Below, piece after piece: positions 21,791-30,416 of a DNA stretch of 32,028 nucleotides. The position numbers were made by a program, and so were the translations under genes. The notes under the pieces were generated by a model. That model saw nothing but the letters and a program-made list of their open reading frames with translations. It did not search any database and was not told the DNA's origin. Source of the DNA: CAZTTG01 sp964615935 (GTDB lineage: Bacteria; Planctomycetota; UBA1135; GCA-002686595); contig CAZTTG010000071.1 of NCBI GenBank assembly GCA_964615935.1, forward strand, positions 1-32,028. Direction: 5' to 3'. Position 1 is the stretch's first letter. Each line of letters starts with the position of its first letter.

Positions 21791-24130
21791 TCAGTCGAAG
21801 CGACGACACTGCTCGCAGCGGCAGTCCGCGTCGAAGAGCTCGCCGGCGGCCGTGGCGCCCTCGTCGGCCGCGTACCCCAGCTCCGCTAGCTCCGTCTGCA
21901 GCTCGTCGCTGTGCACTCCCTTGCGCACGAAGCCCCCCTCCGGGGACCCGGAGATGAACTCTATCAGCAGGGTGCGGAGGCTTCGGGCGCGATCCAGCTC
22001 GGCCTCCGAGAGGTCCTGCTGGCAGCCCGGATCCCGCTCGAGATCGTAGAGCTCGGCTCGGTGGCTGTCGAAGAAGCTCTCCTGCAGCAGGCGGTTGCGG
22101 GCGTAGCTGCGCAGGTGCAGCACCAGGTGCCAGCGGCCGACGGTGACCGACGCCGCGTGCCCCAGGGACGAGATCGCGAAGCGCGGGCCCTCGTCCCAGG
22201 TGCCCTCGCCGAGGGAGAGGCCGCTCAGGTCGCGGCCGGGGAAGGGGGTCTCCTCCAGGCCCGCGAGGTCGAGCAGCGTGCGTCCGAGGTCCACGTTGCT
22301 GACGCCCTCGCTGATCCGCGCTCCGGCGGGGGCGCCCGGCCAGGACAGGATGAGGGGGACGTGGAGGGTGTCGGGATAGACGCTGATGTGCCCCCAGTAC
22401 ATCCCCTGGGCCCCCAGGCACTCGCCGTGGTCGGCGGTCACCGCCAGCACGGCCTCGGAGATCCGCGGGACCTCGAGGAGCCGGCCGAGCTCGTGGTCCA
22501 GATAGCTGACCTCGCCGCGGTACTGCGCCAGGAGCCAGCGCGGGTCGCGCACGCGCTGCTCCCAGCGGGGGAGCGGGAAGTCGGGCTCGGGGAGCGCGGG
22601 ATCGAAGGGGTCGGCGTCCGCGGGGAAGTACTCCCGCGACCAGGGCTCCGGCGGCCGGTAGGGACCGTGCGCGTCGAAGAGGTGCAGCCAGGCGAACAGC
22701 GGCTGCCCCTCGGCCTCGGGCAGCCAGCCCAGGAGCCGCCCGATGGTCTCCTCGGCGATCCGCTGGCCCGATGGCCAGTTCATGCGGTCGAAGCCCTGGC
22801 CCAGGCCCGCCCCGCGCTGGCTCAGGTGCAGCACGCTGGTCGCGGCGAAGGTCGCGAAGCCGGCCTCCCGGAAGCGCTCCGCCAGGGTCCAGGCCTCCTC
22901 GCCCAGCTGGCCGTGGTTGTCGATGATGCCGGTGTCTCGCGGGTGCATGCCGGTCATCACGCACACGTGCGAGGGGGTGGTCACGTTCGAGGTCGCGAAG
23001 CAGTCCTCGAAGACCACCCCGCGCGCCCCCAGGTCGTCCAGATTGGGGGTGCGGATCTCGATCCCCAGACCGGCGCTGCCGAGGTGGTCGGCGCGGTGGG
23101 TGTCCGAGGTGATCAGCAGAACCGTGGGCGGGTCCGGCATCGGCGCGAAGACGCGCGGCTGCGAGACCGCGCAGGCGACCTCCCCACCGCCCTGAGCCTC
23201 CAGCGCCAGGCGCAGCGTCACCAGCGTCCCGGCGGGGCAGTCCAGCGGCAGATCGTACGCCCTCCAGCCGGCGTCGGACTCCGGGAGCGGGAGGCGCTCC
23301 ACCCGCTGGTCACCGTCGGGCGAGACGAGGTGCGCGAGCAGGGATGCCGGGGCCTGGCCCCTCGGCAGCCCCTTCGGCCGGGCGGCGGCGAAGGCCACAC
23401 GTCCGCCGGTCGGGGCCCGGAACCGGCCGACCGCGGGCGCGCTGCTCGAGAGTCCCCACCCGCGCCGCCGGTCCCCGCCGACCTCGATCAGCTCGGGGTC
23501 GGCGCCGGCCGAGGGCAGGGGGCCAAGGAGCGGGCGCTGGTGGAGGTCCACGCCGAGGAGCTCCACCGAGTGGTAGACGCATCGAAGCCGGAGGGTCAGC
23601 GAATCGGGCGCGTCGACTTCAGAGCTGGAGGAGGCCAGGAAGGACCGGGCGACCTGGATCTCCTCCGCCCCGTGCACGTAGAAGCGATCGCTGGAGGCCG
23701 AGACGGTCCTCTTCCCGCACAGCAATCCCACGCGCAGGGCCAGGTCGTCCGGGCTGCGGAGGAGGATCGAGACGGCGTCGATCCGAGCGGTCCCCAGGTC
23801 GAGGGGGATCCGCACCTCGTGCTCGCCGGTGCCGGCGAGCAGCAGGGCGCGCTCCGCTCCGCTCGCGCCCCCCTTCTCCAGGGGCACGACCTTCCCGCCG
23901 CCCTCGGGCACGCTCCAGGGGGCGAGCCCCTCGGGTACGCGGAGGCTCGCGACCAGCCGCTCCGCATCGGGCCGACCCTCGGCCGAGAGGTCCAGCCGGA
24001 CGAGGCCCGGGGTCGGCGAGTCGGGGGGAGCCTCGCGGCAGCCCACCGCTCCGAGGAGCGCCGGACCGACGAGCCACAGGATGCGCCGCGGGATGACCCT
24101 TCCTGCGCGCTCTCTCGCGGTGGTGCGCAT
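21791..24130 (-). CDS. Sulfatase-fold lipoprotein with Thr at the nucleophile position and an N-terminal beta-rich extension
   Basis: A 779-residue exported protein, probably a lipoprotein (LLGAVGC, Cys about 31). Residues about 40-325 are a beta-rich extension with several sandwich-like strands and no known active site. The alkaline-phosphatase-superfamily domain starts at VLLITSDTHRADHLG. The nucleophile loop reads T384TPSH in place of C/S-x-P-S-R, so no formylglycine can form. LtaS-type phosphotransferases and many uncharacterised members use Thr here. Metal-site motifs include LFDAHGPY and VTADHGE. The C-terminus ends with a Cys cluster (DADCRCEQCRRFD). ATG 24130 lies 5 nt after the stop of the PhoD-like gene, as the last gene of a four-gene operon. 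It is more likely a phosphoester or transferase enzyme than a true sulfatase (inference). Confidence 0.85.
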   Translation of the reverse strand: MRTTARERAGRVIPRRILWLVGPALLGAVGCREAPPDSPTPGLVRLDLSAEGRPDAERLVASLRVPEGLAPWSVPEGGGKVVPLEKGGASGAERALLLAGTGEHEVRIPLDLGTARIDAVSILLRSPDDLALRVGLLCGKRTVSASSDRFYVHGAEEIQVARSFLASSSSEVDAPDSLTLRLRCVYHSVELLGVDLHQRPLLGPLPSAGADPELIEVGGDRRRGWGLSSSAPAVGRFRAPTGGRVAFAAARPKGLPRGQAPASLLAHLVSPDGDQRVERLPLPESDAGWRAYDLPLDCPAGTLVTLRLALEAQGGGEVACAVSQPRVFAPMPDPPTVLLITSDTHRADHLGSAGLGIEIRTPNLDDLGARGVVFEDCFATSNVTTPSHVCVMTGMHPRDTGIIDNHGQLGEEAWTLAERFREAGFATFAATSVLHLSQRGAGLGQGFDRMNWPSGQRIAEETIGRLLGWLPEAEGQPLFAWLHLFDAHGPYRPPEPWSREYFPADADPFDPALPEPDFPLPRWEQRVRDPRWLLAQYRGEVSYLDHELGRLLEVPRISEAVLAVTADHGECLGAQGMYWGHISVYPDTLHVPLILSWPGAPAGARISEGVSNVDLGRTLLDLAGLEETPFPGRDLSGLSLGEGTWDEGPRFAISSLGHAASVTVGRWHLVLHLRSYARNRLLQESFFDSHRAELYDLERDPGCQQDLSEAELDRARSLRTLLIEFISGSPEGGFVRKGVHSDELQTELAELGYAADEGATAAGELFDADCRCEQCRRFD

Positions 24131-24135
24131 GTCGG

Positions 24136-26841
24136 CTAGAACCCGATCTCGATCGATCCTTCGGCGGTCTCGGCCGCCCGCAGGCCCTCGACGGTCCGCC
24201 AGCGATCGGTGCCCGGCTCGCCCACGCGCAGCGAGTAGGTCCCCTCCCGGAACACCCAGGGTCGGAAGGTGCGGCCGGCGATGCGCAGCGCGTACAGGAT
24301 CTCGCCGTCGCGCTCGTCGATCACCTGCACCACGGGGTCGCTCACGCCGCTCACCGAGATCTCCGGCAGCCAGGCCGCCGCCGCGCGGCCGAAGTTGTCC
24401 CGCTGACTCACCGTCACCGGCCAGCCGGCGTACTGCTCGGCGTCGGGGCCCGAGGGATCCGACCAGCGCGGCCAGCACTCGGCCTCGATCTCGCGCGTCG
24501 CCCGGCGGAAGCGCACGATCCCGTAGCCCGGGGCGCGGTCGTGGAGGGCCTCGGGGTGGCGCCCGGAGCGGACCGGGTTGGACACCGCGTGCACCGTCAC
24601 CCGGTTGCCGAAGCCGTCCCGGAACTCGCCCGCGTAGCGCGGCGCGCCCTGGGGGCGGTTGCGGCCGGGCTCGGGCGGGAACCAGCGCCGCGGCCACACG
24701 TTGGCGATGGAGGGCACGCACAGGGCGAAGGCGGCGTCGTTGTGCTCCTCCACGCCGTAGTGCACGAAGCTGCCCAGGTGCTGGTCGCCGGCGATGTGGA
24801 AGGCGAAGCCCCGCCGCATGGCCGCCAGCGCCCGGTCGCGGCCGGTCCGGGGCCAGCCGTTGGAGTCCGCGTCGGCGGCGAAGACGTCGCCCTCGAGGTA
24901 CTCGCCGGGGTCCGCGTAGCGCAGGCCCGGCACCACCCCGTCGCCGGCGGCCTCCACGGGGAGGGTGGCCACGTTGGCGAAGATCGTCTGCGACAGCACC
25001 ACCTTCATCCAGGCGCCGCCCGAGAAGTCCACCGCCCAGCGGGAGAGGAAGTCGAGCTGGCGCTCGCCCAGCAGCACCGCCCCGGGAACGTCGGCCCCGG
25101 TCACCGGGTCGAAGTCGCGGTTCTGGAACCAGCCGTTGACCACCTTGCCCTCGGGGACCGCCACCGAGGGCGCGGACTTGAACATGCGGTCGGCCAGGAT
25201 GGCGAAGCTCAGCCCGCCGTACTCCATGCGGGCGAAGTAGACCGAGATGTCCTGGTCGATGGGCCGGGGGTCCGCCGGATCGGGCAGGTGGCTGGTCTGG
25301 GTGCGGTGCACCGCGTTCACGAAGAGCGGGTCCATCCGGTAGCCGCCGCTGTCCTGGGCGCTGCGGCCCTCGGCGGCGATGGCCTTGCGCCCGCCCGCGC
25401 CCCAGATGTTGCCGTGGTAGACGTCGTGGTCGTCGGGGATGCACACGCAGGGCGTGAAGCGGCTCAGCTCTCCGAAGGCCCAGCACCAGCGGTACCAGTG
25501 GTAGAGGTAGTCCAGGCAGGCGGTCTCGGGGGGATTGCGAACGATGCCGGCCAGCCCGCCCTCGTAGATCTGGTCGCCGGAGAAGAAGAGCAGGTCCGGC
25601 TGGTGGTGGCGGACGGCCTCCACCAGCTCGGCGTGGGGGTACCAGATGTGGTCGCCGTTCCAGTGGCCCTGTCCCTTGGCGGAGATGTGGTGTCCGGTGA
25701 AGGCGGCCACCACGAGCTCGTCCTTCTCGGCTGGATCGGCCGGGATGACGCCCCAGTAGTCGTAGGGCTGAGTGCTGCCGTCGATCAGCTGCTCCTCGTA
25801 CGCGATGTGGTACAGCGCCTCGCGGGACGGGTCCCACCCCTCCACCCGGAAGGGGATGGTGTAGCTGTGCTCCGCCAGCGTTCCGGTGGCCACGGTTCGC
25901 AGGTCCTGGTCGGACTCCTCGACGATCCGCAGCTCGGCCGTGCGCTCGTCGCGCTCGCCGAGCGGCCCCATCTGCGCGGTCATCTTCAGGACGCCGCCGC
26001 TCTGGGTGTGCTGGACGGCCATCACGGGTCCGAAGGCGCGCGCGTGGGTGTCGCGGGTCTTGGAGCCGGCCACGCGCCAGTCGCGGAACCAGTAGCCCGG
26101 GCTCCGGCCGCTCGGGCTCCCGTGCGAGACCAGGGCCACGTTGCCCGAGAGCTGCTCGGGATCGACGCCCCGGAGGGTCGCGCGATGGAGGAGCCGTCCG
26201 CCATCGAAGGCGTGAGCGCTCAGGACCAGCGCGTAGCCCTCGCCGTCCGGCTCGGCCTCGAGCTCGATCCAGAGCTCCGGCGCCTGGCCGGGCCCGAATC
26301 CCGGCCCCTTCCGGGAGTCCGGCTCGAGGAGGGGCCACGCCTCGGTGGGGATGTCCCCGCGGGCCCCTCGCGGACCGGCCAGGCTCGAGTTGTCCCGGAA
26401 GACGGCCCGCCCGGTGCCGTCCACGGCGCAGATCAGGCCCCCGTCCTCGCCCGGCCAGTGGTGGCAGAGCGCGCTGGTGCGGAAGTCCACGTGGTCGCCG
26501 CCGACGCCGATCAGGAAGCCGGTCCAGGTGTCCGGGCTGCGCTCCTCCGACGGCTCGACGGAGCCGGTGTGCGCGCTCATCCGGAGATCGCCCGGCTCCG
26601 CCCCCAGGTCGCGGACCAGCAGGTGCACCGTGCGCATGGGCTTCTGCGATCGCCCCTCCACGCACTCCAGCCGACCATCCGCGATGCGCCAGTCCAGCAG
26701 GCGGTTGGCGTAGTACTCCGGTCCGATCCAGACGCGGTCGTGGCGCAGGTGCCAGCCGCTCTGGAACTCCTGCGCGCCGGCCGGAGCCGCGCAGAGCAGC
26801 ATCGGCAGCAGGGACAGCGCTGTGAGGGGGACACGCATCAT
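24136..26841 (-). CDS. Secreted PhoD-like metallophosphatase with an N-terminal lectin/concanavalin-like region
   Basis: A 901-residue exported protein (signal LTALSLLPMLLCAAPAGA|Q). Residues about 25-265 look like a beta-sandwich of the kind found in 3-keto-disaccharide-hydrolase/laminin-G-like modules (VGGDHVDFRTS, WIELEAEPDGEGYALVLSAH, GYWFRDWRVAG). The PhoD-type metallophosphatase follows from about residue 380, with FFSGDQIYEGG, IPDDHDVYHGN and IAGDQHLGS supplying the metal ligands. The C-terminal roughly 120 residues form a beta-rich tail. The start is ATG 26841, with a second ATG directly after it. It lies 3 nt from the stop of the upstream sulfatase gene and 5 nt from the next gene, so it is translationally linked within the operon. 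It probably removes phosphate diesters or monoesters outside the cytoplasm. The exact substrate is unknown. Confidence 0.87.
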   Translation of the reverse strand: MMRVPLTALSLLPMLLCAAPAGAQEFQSGWHLRHDRVWIGPEYYANRLLDWRIADGRLECVEGRSQKPMRTVHLLVRDLGAEPGDLRMSAHTGSVEPSEERSPDTWTGFLIGVGGDHVDFRTSALCHHWPGEDGGLICAVDGTGRAVFRDNSSLAGPRGARGDIPTEAWPLLEPDSRKGPGFGPGQAPELWIELEAEPDGEGYALVLSAHAFDGGRLLHRATLRGVDPEQLSGNVALVSHGSPSGRSPGYWFRDWRVAGSKTRDTHARAFGPVMAVQHTQSGGVLKMTAQMGPLGERDERTAELRIVEESDQDLRTVATGTLAEHSYTIPFRVEGWDPSREALYHIAYEEQLIDGSTQPYDYWGVIPADPAEKDELVVAAFTGHHISAKGQGHWNGDHIWYPHAELVEAVRHHQPDLLFFSGDQIYEGGLAGIVRNPPETACLDYLYHWYRWCWAFGELSRFTPCVCIPDDHDVYHGNIWGAGGRKAIAAEGRSAQDSGGYRMDPLFVNAVHRTQTSHLPDPADPRPIDQDISVYFARMEYGGLSFAILADRMFKSAPSVAVPEGKVVNGWFQNRDFDPVTGADVPGAVLLGERQLDFLSRWAVDFSGGAWMKVVLSQTIFANVATLPVEAAGDGVVPGLRYADPGEYLEGDVFAADADSNGWPRTGRDRALAAMRRGFAFHIAGDQHLGSFVHYGVEEHNDAAFALCVPSIANVWPRRWFPPEPGRNRPQGAPRYAGEFRDGFGNRVTVHAVSNPVRSGRHPEALHDRAPGYGIVRFRRATREIEAECWPRWSDPSGPDAEQYAGWPVTVSQRDNFGRAAAAWLPEISVSGVSDPVVQVIDERDGEILYALRIAGRTFRPWVFREGTYSLRVGEPGTDRWRTVEGLRAAETAEGSIEIGF

Positions 26842-26844
26842 GGC

Positions 26845-28227
26845 TCAATCGTCTTCGTATTCGGGGTTGGGCTCGGTGGGCACCGGCGCGTCCACGGCCT
26901 CGCGCCACTCGCGCAGCATGCGGTGCAGCTCGGCGGTCTTCTCGGGCATGGCGCCGGAGCGATCGCGAGTCTCGCCGACGTCGGCCAGGAGATCGTACAG
27001 CTCCAGCCGCCCGTCCTCGAAGAACTCGACGAGCTTGTATCGGCCTGCCCGCACGGCTCCGGCCGGGGTGGTCCGCCAGCTGCGCGAGCTCTTGACATAG
27101 GCCTGGAGGTAGGCGGGAAAGTGCCAGAAGATCGCCTCGCGCTCCAGCCGCCCGGTTCCCAGCAGGAGCGGCGCCAGGCTGAGCCCGTCCAGCTCGTGCT
27201 CCTCGGGGGGCTCGGCGCCCGCCAGCTCGAGGAAGGTGGGGTAGAAGTCGATGCCGATGACCGGCTCGTCGCAGCGCGAGCCGGGGGGGATCCGGCCCGG
27301 CCAACGCACCGCCATGGGCACGCGGATGCCGCCCTCGTAGAGCATGCCCTTGGCGCCCCGCAGGGGCCTCATGGAGGTGACCTTCGCGTACCCGCCGTTG
27401 TCCGAGAAGAAGACCACCACGGTGCGCTCGGCCAGGTCCAGCTCGTCCAGGGCGTCGAGGACGCGCCCCACGCTCTCGTCCGCGCTGGTCACCTGGGCCG
27501 CGTACTTCACGTGGCTGGAGGTGCCCCGGGCGGGCCGATCGCGGTAGCGGGCCACCAGCTCCTCCTTGGCCTGGGTGGGCGTGTGTACCGCGTAGTGCGA
27601 GAGGTACAGGAAGAAGGGCCGCTCCCGGTTCTCGCGCAGGAACTCGATGGCCTCCTCGGTGAGGCGGTCGGTCAGGTACTCGCCCTCGGGCCCGTCCTCG
27701 AGGTGGCGGTTCTCGTAGGGACTGAAGTAGCCGCCCGGGGGGGAACCCGGCTGGAAGCCGCCGACGTTGACGTCGAAGCCCTGCGAGCGGGGATCGGCTC
27801 CGAGGTGCCACTTGCCGATGGAGGCGCAGACGTAGCCGTGTGACTTCAGGGCCTCGGGCAGGGTCTCGATCTCGTCGGCCAGGTCCGTCCGGTTGGGGAC
27901 GGGGATCAGGCGGCGGTGCTCGGCCTTGCCGCGCTCGGAGGAGCCCACCGTGTAGACCCCGTGCCGGGGGGTGTACTGGCCCGACATCAGGCAGGCCCTG
28001 GTCGGGGCGCAGTTGGGGGCGTTGGCGTAGGCGCTGGTGAAGACCATCCCCTGCTCGGCCAGGGCGTCGATCCGGGGGGTGTCGAAGAAGCACTCGCCCT
28101 GGAAGCCGACGTCGCGCCAGCCCAGGTCGTCGATCAGGATGAAGACGAAGCTGGGCTTCTCCGCCTGCGGCTCGGCCGAGGCGACCGAGGCCGCCAGCAG
28201 CAGGGCCAGCCCGATCCGAGCGATCAT
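26845..28227 (-). CDS. Secreted formylglycine-type sulfatase
   Basis: A 460-residue arylsulfatase-family enzyme exported by a signal peptide (IGLALLLAASVASA|E). The maturation motif Cys73-A-P-T-R (NCAPTRACLMSG) allows conversion of Cys73 to formylglycine. Metal ligands include Asp33-Asp34 (ILIDDLGW) and FFSDNGG. GKWHLG, the typical catalytic Lys/His motif, is present, as is HYAVHTP. Length is normal for the family. GGAGGT sits 6 nt before ATG 28227, and the gene overlaps the stop of the isomerase-like gene by 4 nt (ATGA). The neighbouring PhoD-like and sulfatase-fold genes suggest a module that strips sulfate and phosphate esters from one substrate. No FGE (maturation) gene lies in the window. 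Confidence 0.93.
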   Translation of the reverse strand: MIARIGLALLLAASVASAEPQAEKPSFVFILIDDLGWRDVGFQGECFFDTPRIDALAEQGMVFTSAYANAPNCAPTRACLMSGQYTPRHGVYTVGSSERGKAEHRRLIPVPNRTDLADEIETLPEALKSHGYVCASIGKWHLGADPRSQGFDVNVGGFQPGSPPGGYFSPYENRHLEDGPEGEYLTDRLTEEAIEFLRENRERPFFLYLSHYAVHTPTQAKEELVARYRDRPARGTSSHVKYAAQVTSADESVGRVLDALDELDLAERTVVVFFSDNGGYAKVTSMRPLRGAKGMLYEGGIRVPMAVRWPGRIPPGSRCDEPVIGIDFYPTFLELAGAEPPEEHELDGLSLAPLLLGTGRLEREAIFWHFPAYLQAYVKSSRSWRTTPAGAVRAGRYKLVEFFEDGRLELYDLLADVGETRDRSGAMPEKTAELHRMLREWREAVDAPVPTEPNPEYEDD

Positions 28228-29057
28228 GACCGCACCTCCGGGATTCCCCCCCAGACGCGCCGCAGGTACTCCAGGCTGCGTCGGGCGATCTCCGGGCCCC
28301 CGAGGGTGTAGTCGAAGACCTCCACCGAGACCCAGCCGTCGTAGCCGATTCCGGTCAGGGCCGCGGCGATGGGGGCGTAGTCGACCTCGCCGAAGCCCGG
28401 GCCTCCCTGGTTCGGGTCGTTGGCGTGCAGGTGCGCGAGCTCCTCGGCCCCCTCGGCGATGATCTCCCCGTAGGATCGCCCCTCCGTGGACATGGCGGCC
28501 ACGTCGAGGTGCAGGCGGCAGGCGGGGTGGTCCACCGCCGCGATGAAGCGCAGGGCTTCGGCGGCGCTCACCAGGAAGTCGGTGAGCTTCGGCGAGAGGG
28601 GCTCGATCGCCAGGGTCACGCCCGCCGATCCGGCGGTCTGGCACACCGCGCGGCAGGCCTCGACCCCGCGCGCGAAGGCGTCCTCCGGAGAGTCGCCCTC
28701 GACCACGCTGCGCTGGGCGGGGCTGCCCAGGACCATGACCCCGGCGCCCATGGCGCCGGCCAGGCGCGCCTCGTGCCGGAGGAGCGCGACCGTGCGCGCG
28801 CGCAGCGCGTCGTCGGGCCCGGTCAGGTGCAGGCCCGGTGGTCGGACCAGGAGCCAGTGCAGGCCGGCGACCTCGAGGCCCGCCTCGCGCGCGATACGGC
28901 CCACCTCGGCGGCGCGGCGCTCGTCGAGGCGCGTGGGATCGGGATCCAGGGTGTAGGGCGCGATCTCGATGCCGGCGTAGCCGCAGGCGGCGACGTCCTC
29001 GCAGGTGCGCTCGATCGACCAGTCCCCGTAGGTCTCGTTGCAGATGGCGAACTTCAA
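28224..29057 (-). CDS. Sugar-phosphate isomerase/epimerase-like TIM-barrel protein (TTG start)
   Basis: A 277-residue cytosolic protein of the xylose-isomerase-like TIM-barrel superfamily (AP endonuclease family 2 fold). Strands begin with KFAICNETYGDW and GYAGIEIAP. Candidate metal ligands are Glu in LAIEPLSP, Asp and His in CRLHLDVAAM, His in AHLHANDPNQGGPGFG and Glu in WVSVEVFDY. TTG 29057 is chosen as the start because GGAG lies exactly 6 nt before it and family members normally begin at this residue. GTG 29069, four codons upstream, is the alternative and contains that GGAG. It is the first gene of the four-gene operon. Such proteins isomerise or epimerise sugars, including those released by sulfatases (general knowledge); the substrate is unknown. 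Confidence 0.88.
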   Translation of the reverse strand: MKFAICNETYGDWSIERTCEDVAACGYAGIEIAPYTLDPDPTRLDERRAAEVGRIAREAGLEVAGLHWLLVRPPGLHLTGPDDALRARTVALLRHEARLAGAMGAGVMVLGSPAQRSVVEGDSPEDAFARGVEACRAVCQTAGSAGVTLAIEPLSPKLTDFLVSAAEALRFIAAVDHPACRLHLDVAAMSTEGRSYGEIIAEGAEELAHLHANDPNQGGPGFGEVDYAPIAAALTGIGYDGWVSVEVFDYTLGGPEIARRSLEYLRRVWGGIPEVRS

Positions 29058-29086
29058 TGGGCGCTCCACGGGTGGGGGAGGCGCCC

Positions 29087-29095
29087 ATGCTACCC
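29087..29095 (-). promoter_or_regulatory. -10 region for the isomerase-sulfatase-phosphatase operon
   Basis: GGGTAGCAT (minus strand) sits 29 nt before TTG 29057, at a distance that leaves a short 5' leader carrying the GGAG site. There is no clear -35. The operon stop-start overlaps need only this one promoter. Confidence 0.4.
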
Positions 29096-29133
29096 GGCGG
29101 CGGCCCGACTTGCTCCGCCGTCCCGCCGGCGCC

Positions 29134-30258
29134 TCACTCGGGCCCGATTCCGGCCTCGATCACCTCGGCCAGGGCCTCGGCGATCATCCGGTGGCCGAGG
29201 GAGGTCGGATGGAAGCCATCCGCGAACAGGCTGCCGGGATCGAGGCCCCCGACGATCGTCGCCCGGAAGGAGCGGCGCGCGTCGATCAGGCCCAGGCCGC
29301 ACGAGCCGGCGACGTAGAAGACCGCCGTGCTGTACTGCCTCAAGACCGGGGACGCCTCCTCGATGCCCGGGGCGTGCGGCATGCTGATCAGGATCAGCCG
29401 GGCGCCGTCCGCCTCGACCTCGCGGCGGAGCTCCAGCAAGGCGTCCCGGAGCTCCTCGGGCGTGACGCGCCGGTGGCCCTTCCAGTCGAGCCGACCCGCC
29501 TCGGCGGCCCGAAGGGCCAGCAGGCGCCGCTCCCTGGCCGCCAGGGCTCGCCTCTGCCGGTAGGACTTGTCGCGGAAGGCATCCACCAGCCTGGCGACCA
29601 GGTGGGCGCAGCGTACCTCGGTCCGGATCCACAAGCGGATCGTCGTCCCCATCCCCCCCGGATCGGGTTTCCGCTCGGTCTTCTCCCGATCGGTGCCGTC
29701 GACCGCCTGGTAGTGCTCGTTCACCGCGCCGTAGGCGGCCACCAGCACGTCGGGCCGATAGGGCCGGATCAGCTCCCGATATCGATGGACGCCCTGGATC
29801 GCAGTATGGCCCACCACGCCTCCCAGCAGGGTCTCGACCTCGCGCCCGCCCTCCTCCAGGATCCGCTCGAGCTGGGCGGTGTAGGTCTGCTCGTGGGAGA
29901 CGCTGTGACCGAAGCTCGAGGAGTCGCCCAGGGTCGCGATGCGCAGGACGCCGCTGGTGCGCTCCAGCGGGATCGGGGGACCGCGGTAGCCCTCCTGGTT
30001 GACGGACTCCTCCTCGGCCCACCTCTCGGGGATCCGGGCCCCGGGCCGGGGAACCCAGAGCTGGGTCGGATGGCTCACATGGAGCCCCATGCCCGAGCGC
30101 AGCTCCTTGTCGTGCTCCGGGTTCCAGATGACCAGCGGGTTGTCGTAGTTCCTGTGCTTGAAGTTGAAGATCCGCAACCCGGCCTCGAGCAGGCCGAAGA
30201 GGAGGACCGCGCTGGTGACGGAGATCAGGAGGCGCTTCTTGAGGCTGGAACGAGGCAT
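29134..30258 (-). CDS. Membrane-anchored SGNH/GDSL hydrolase-like protein
   Basis: A 374-residue protein with a basic N-terminus and one membrane helix (LLISVTSAVLLFGLLEAGLR), with the rest outside the membrane. SGNH block I is LGDSSSFGHS, with Ser113. A Gly/Asn block appears as YGAVNEHYQ, and the catalytic pair is Asp347-x-x-His350 (DGFHPTSLG). A charged helical segment (RRALAARERRLLALRAAEA) lies in the middle, a probable coiled coil. Its design resembles the broken SGNH gene at 6086-7262, and both may be esterases or O-acyl-modifying enzymes of surface glycans (inference). ATG 30258 has no strong ribosome site; -10-like TAGGAT lies at 30285-30290. The gene diverges from the MDR oxidoreductase gene. 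Confidence 0.85.
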   Translation of the reverse strand: MPRSSLKKRLLISVTSAVLLFGLLEAGLRIFNFKHRNYDNPLVIWNPEHDKELRSGMGLHVSHPTQLWVPRPGARIPERWAEEESVNQEGYRGPPIPLERTSGVLRIATLGDSSSFGHSVSHEQTYTAQLERILEEGGREVETLLGGVVGHTAIQGVHRYRELIRPYRPDVLVAAYGAVNEHYQAVDGTDREKTERKPDPGGMGTTIRLWIRTEVRCAHLVARLVDAFRDKSYRQRRALAARERRLLALRAAEAGRLDWKGHRRVTPEELRDALLELRREVEADGARLILISMPHAPGIEEASPVLRQYSTAVFYVAGSCGLGLIDARRSFRATIVGGLDPGSLFADGFHPTSLGHRMIAEALAEVIEAGIGPE

Positions 30259-30348
30259 CTGGCGCGAGCGGTGGCGAGGCCACCATCCTAGAACATCATC
30301 GTCCCGGATGCCCGCCGGGCCGAAGGGCGATCGCGGAGCGCGGCTCCG

Positions 30349-30377
30349 TGGACGCCGGGGGAGGCGGACAGTAGGCT
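30349..30377 (+). promoter_or_regulatory. Possible promoter of the MDR oxidoreductase gene
   Basis: TGGACG (30349-30354) and TAGGCT (30372-30377) have a 17-nt spacer and lie 39 nt before GTG 30417. Both boxes are imperfect. Confidence 0.35.
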
Positions 30378-30416
30378 CGCCGCGCGCGGGGCGCCCGCCG
30401 GGCCCCGCCGGCGATC

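Noticed and set aside
24541..27843. A plus-strand open frame of about 1100 codons
   Set aside because: It lies opposite the PhoD-like and sulfatase genes. Its Val/Ala/Gly-rich low-complexity sequence is what GC-rich codon bias gives on the other strand.
21791..28093. A single open minus-strand frame of about 2100 codons
   Set aside because: Only its last 779 codons encode a recognisable protein. The rest is Arg/Gly/Pro-rich and lies antiframe to the PhoD-like and FGly sulfatase genes, which carry complete motifs.
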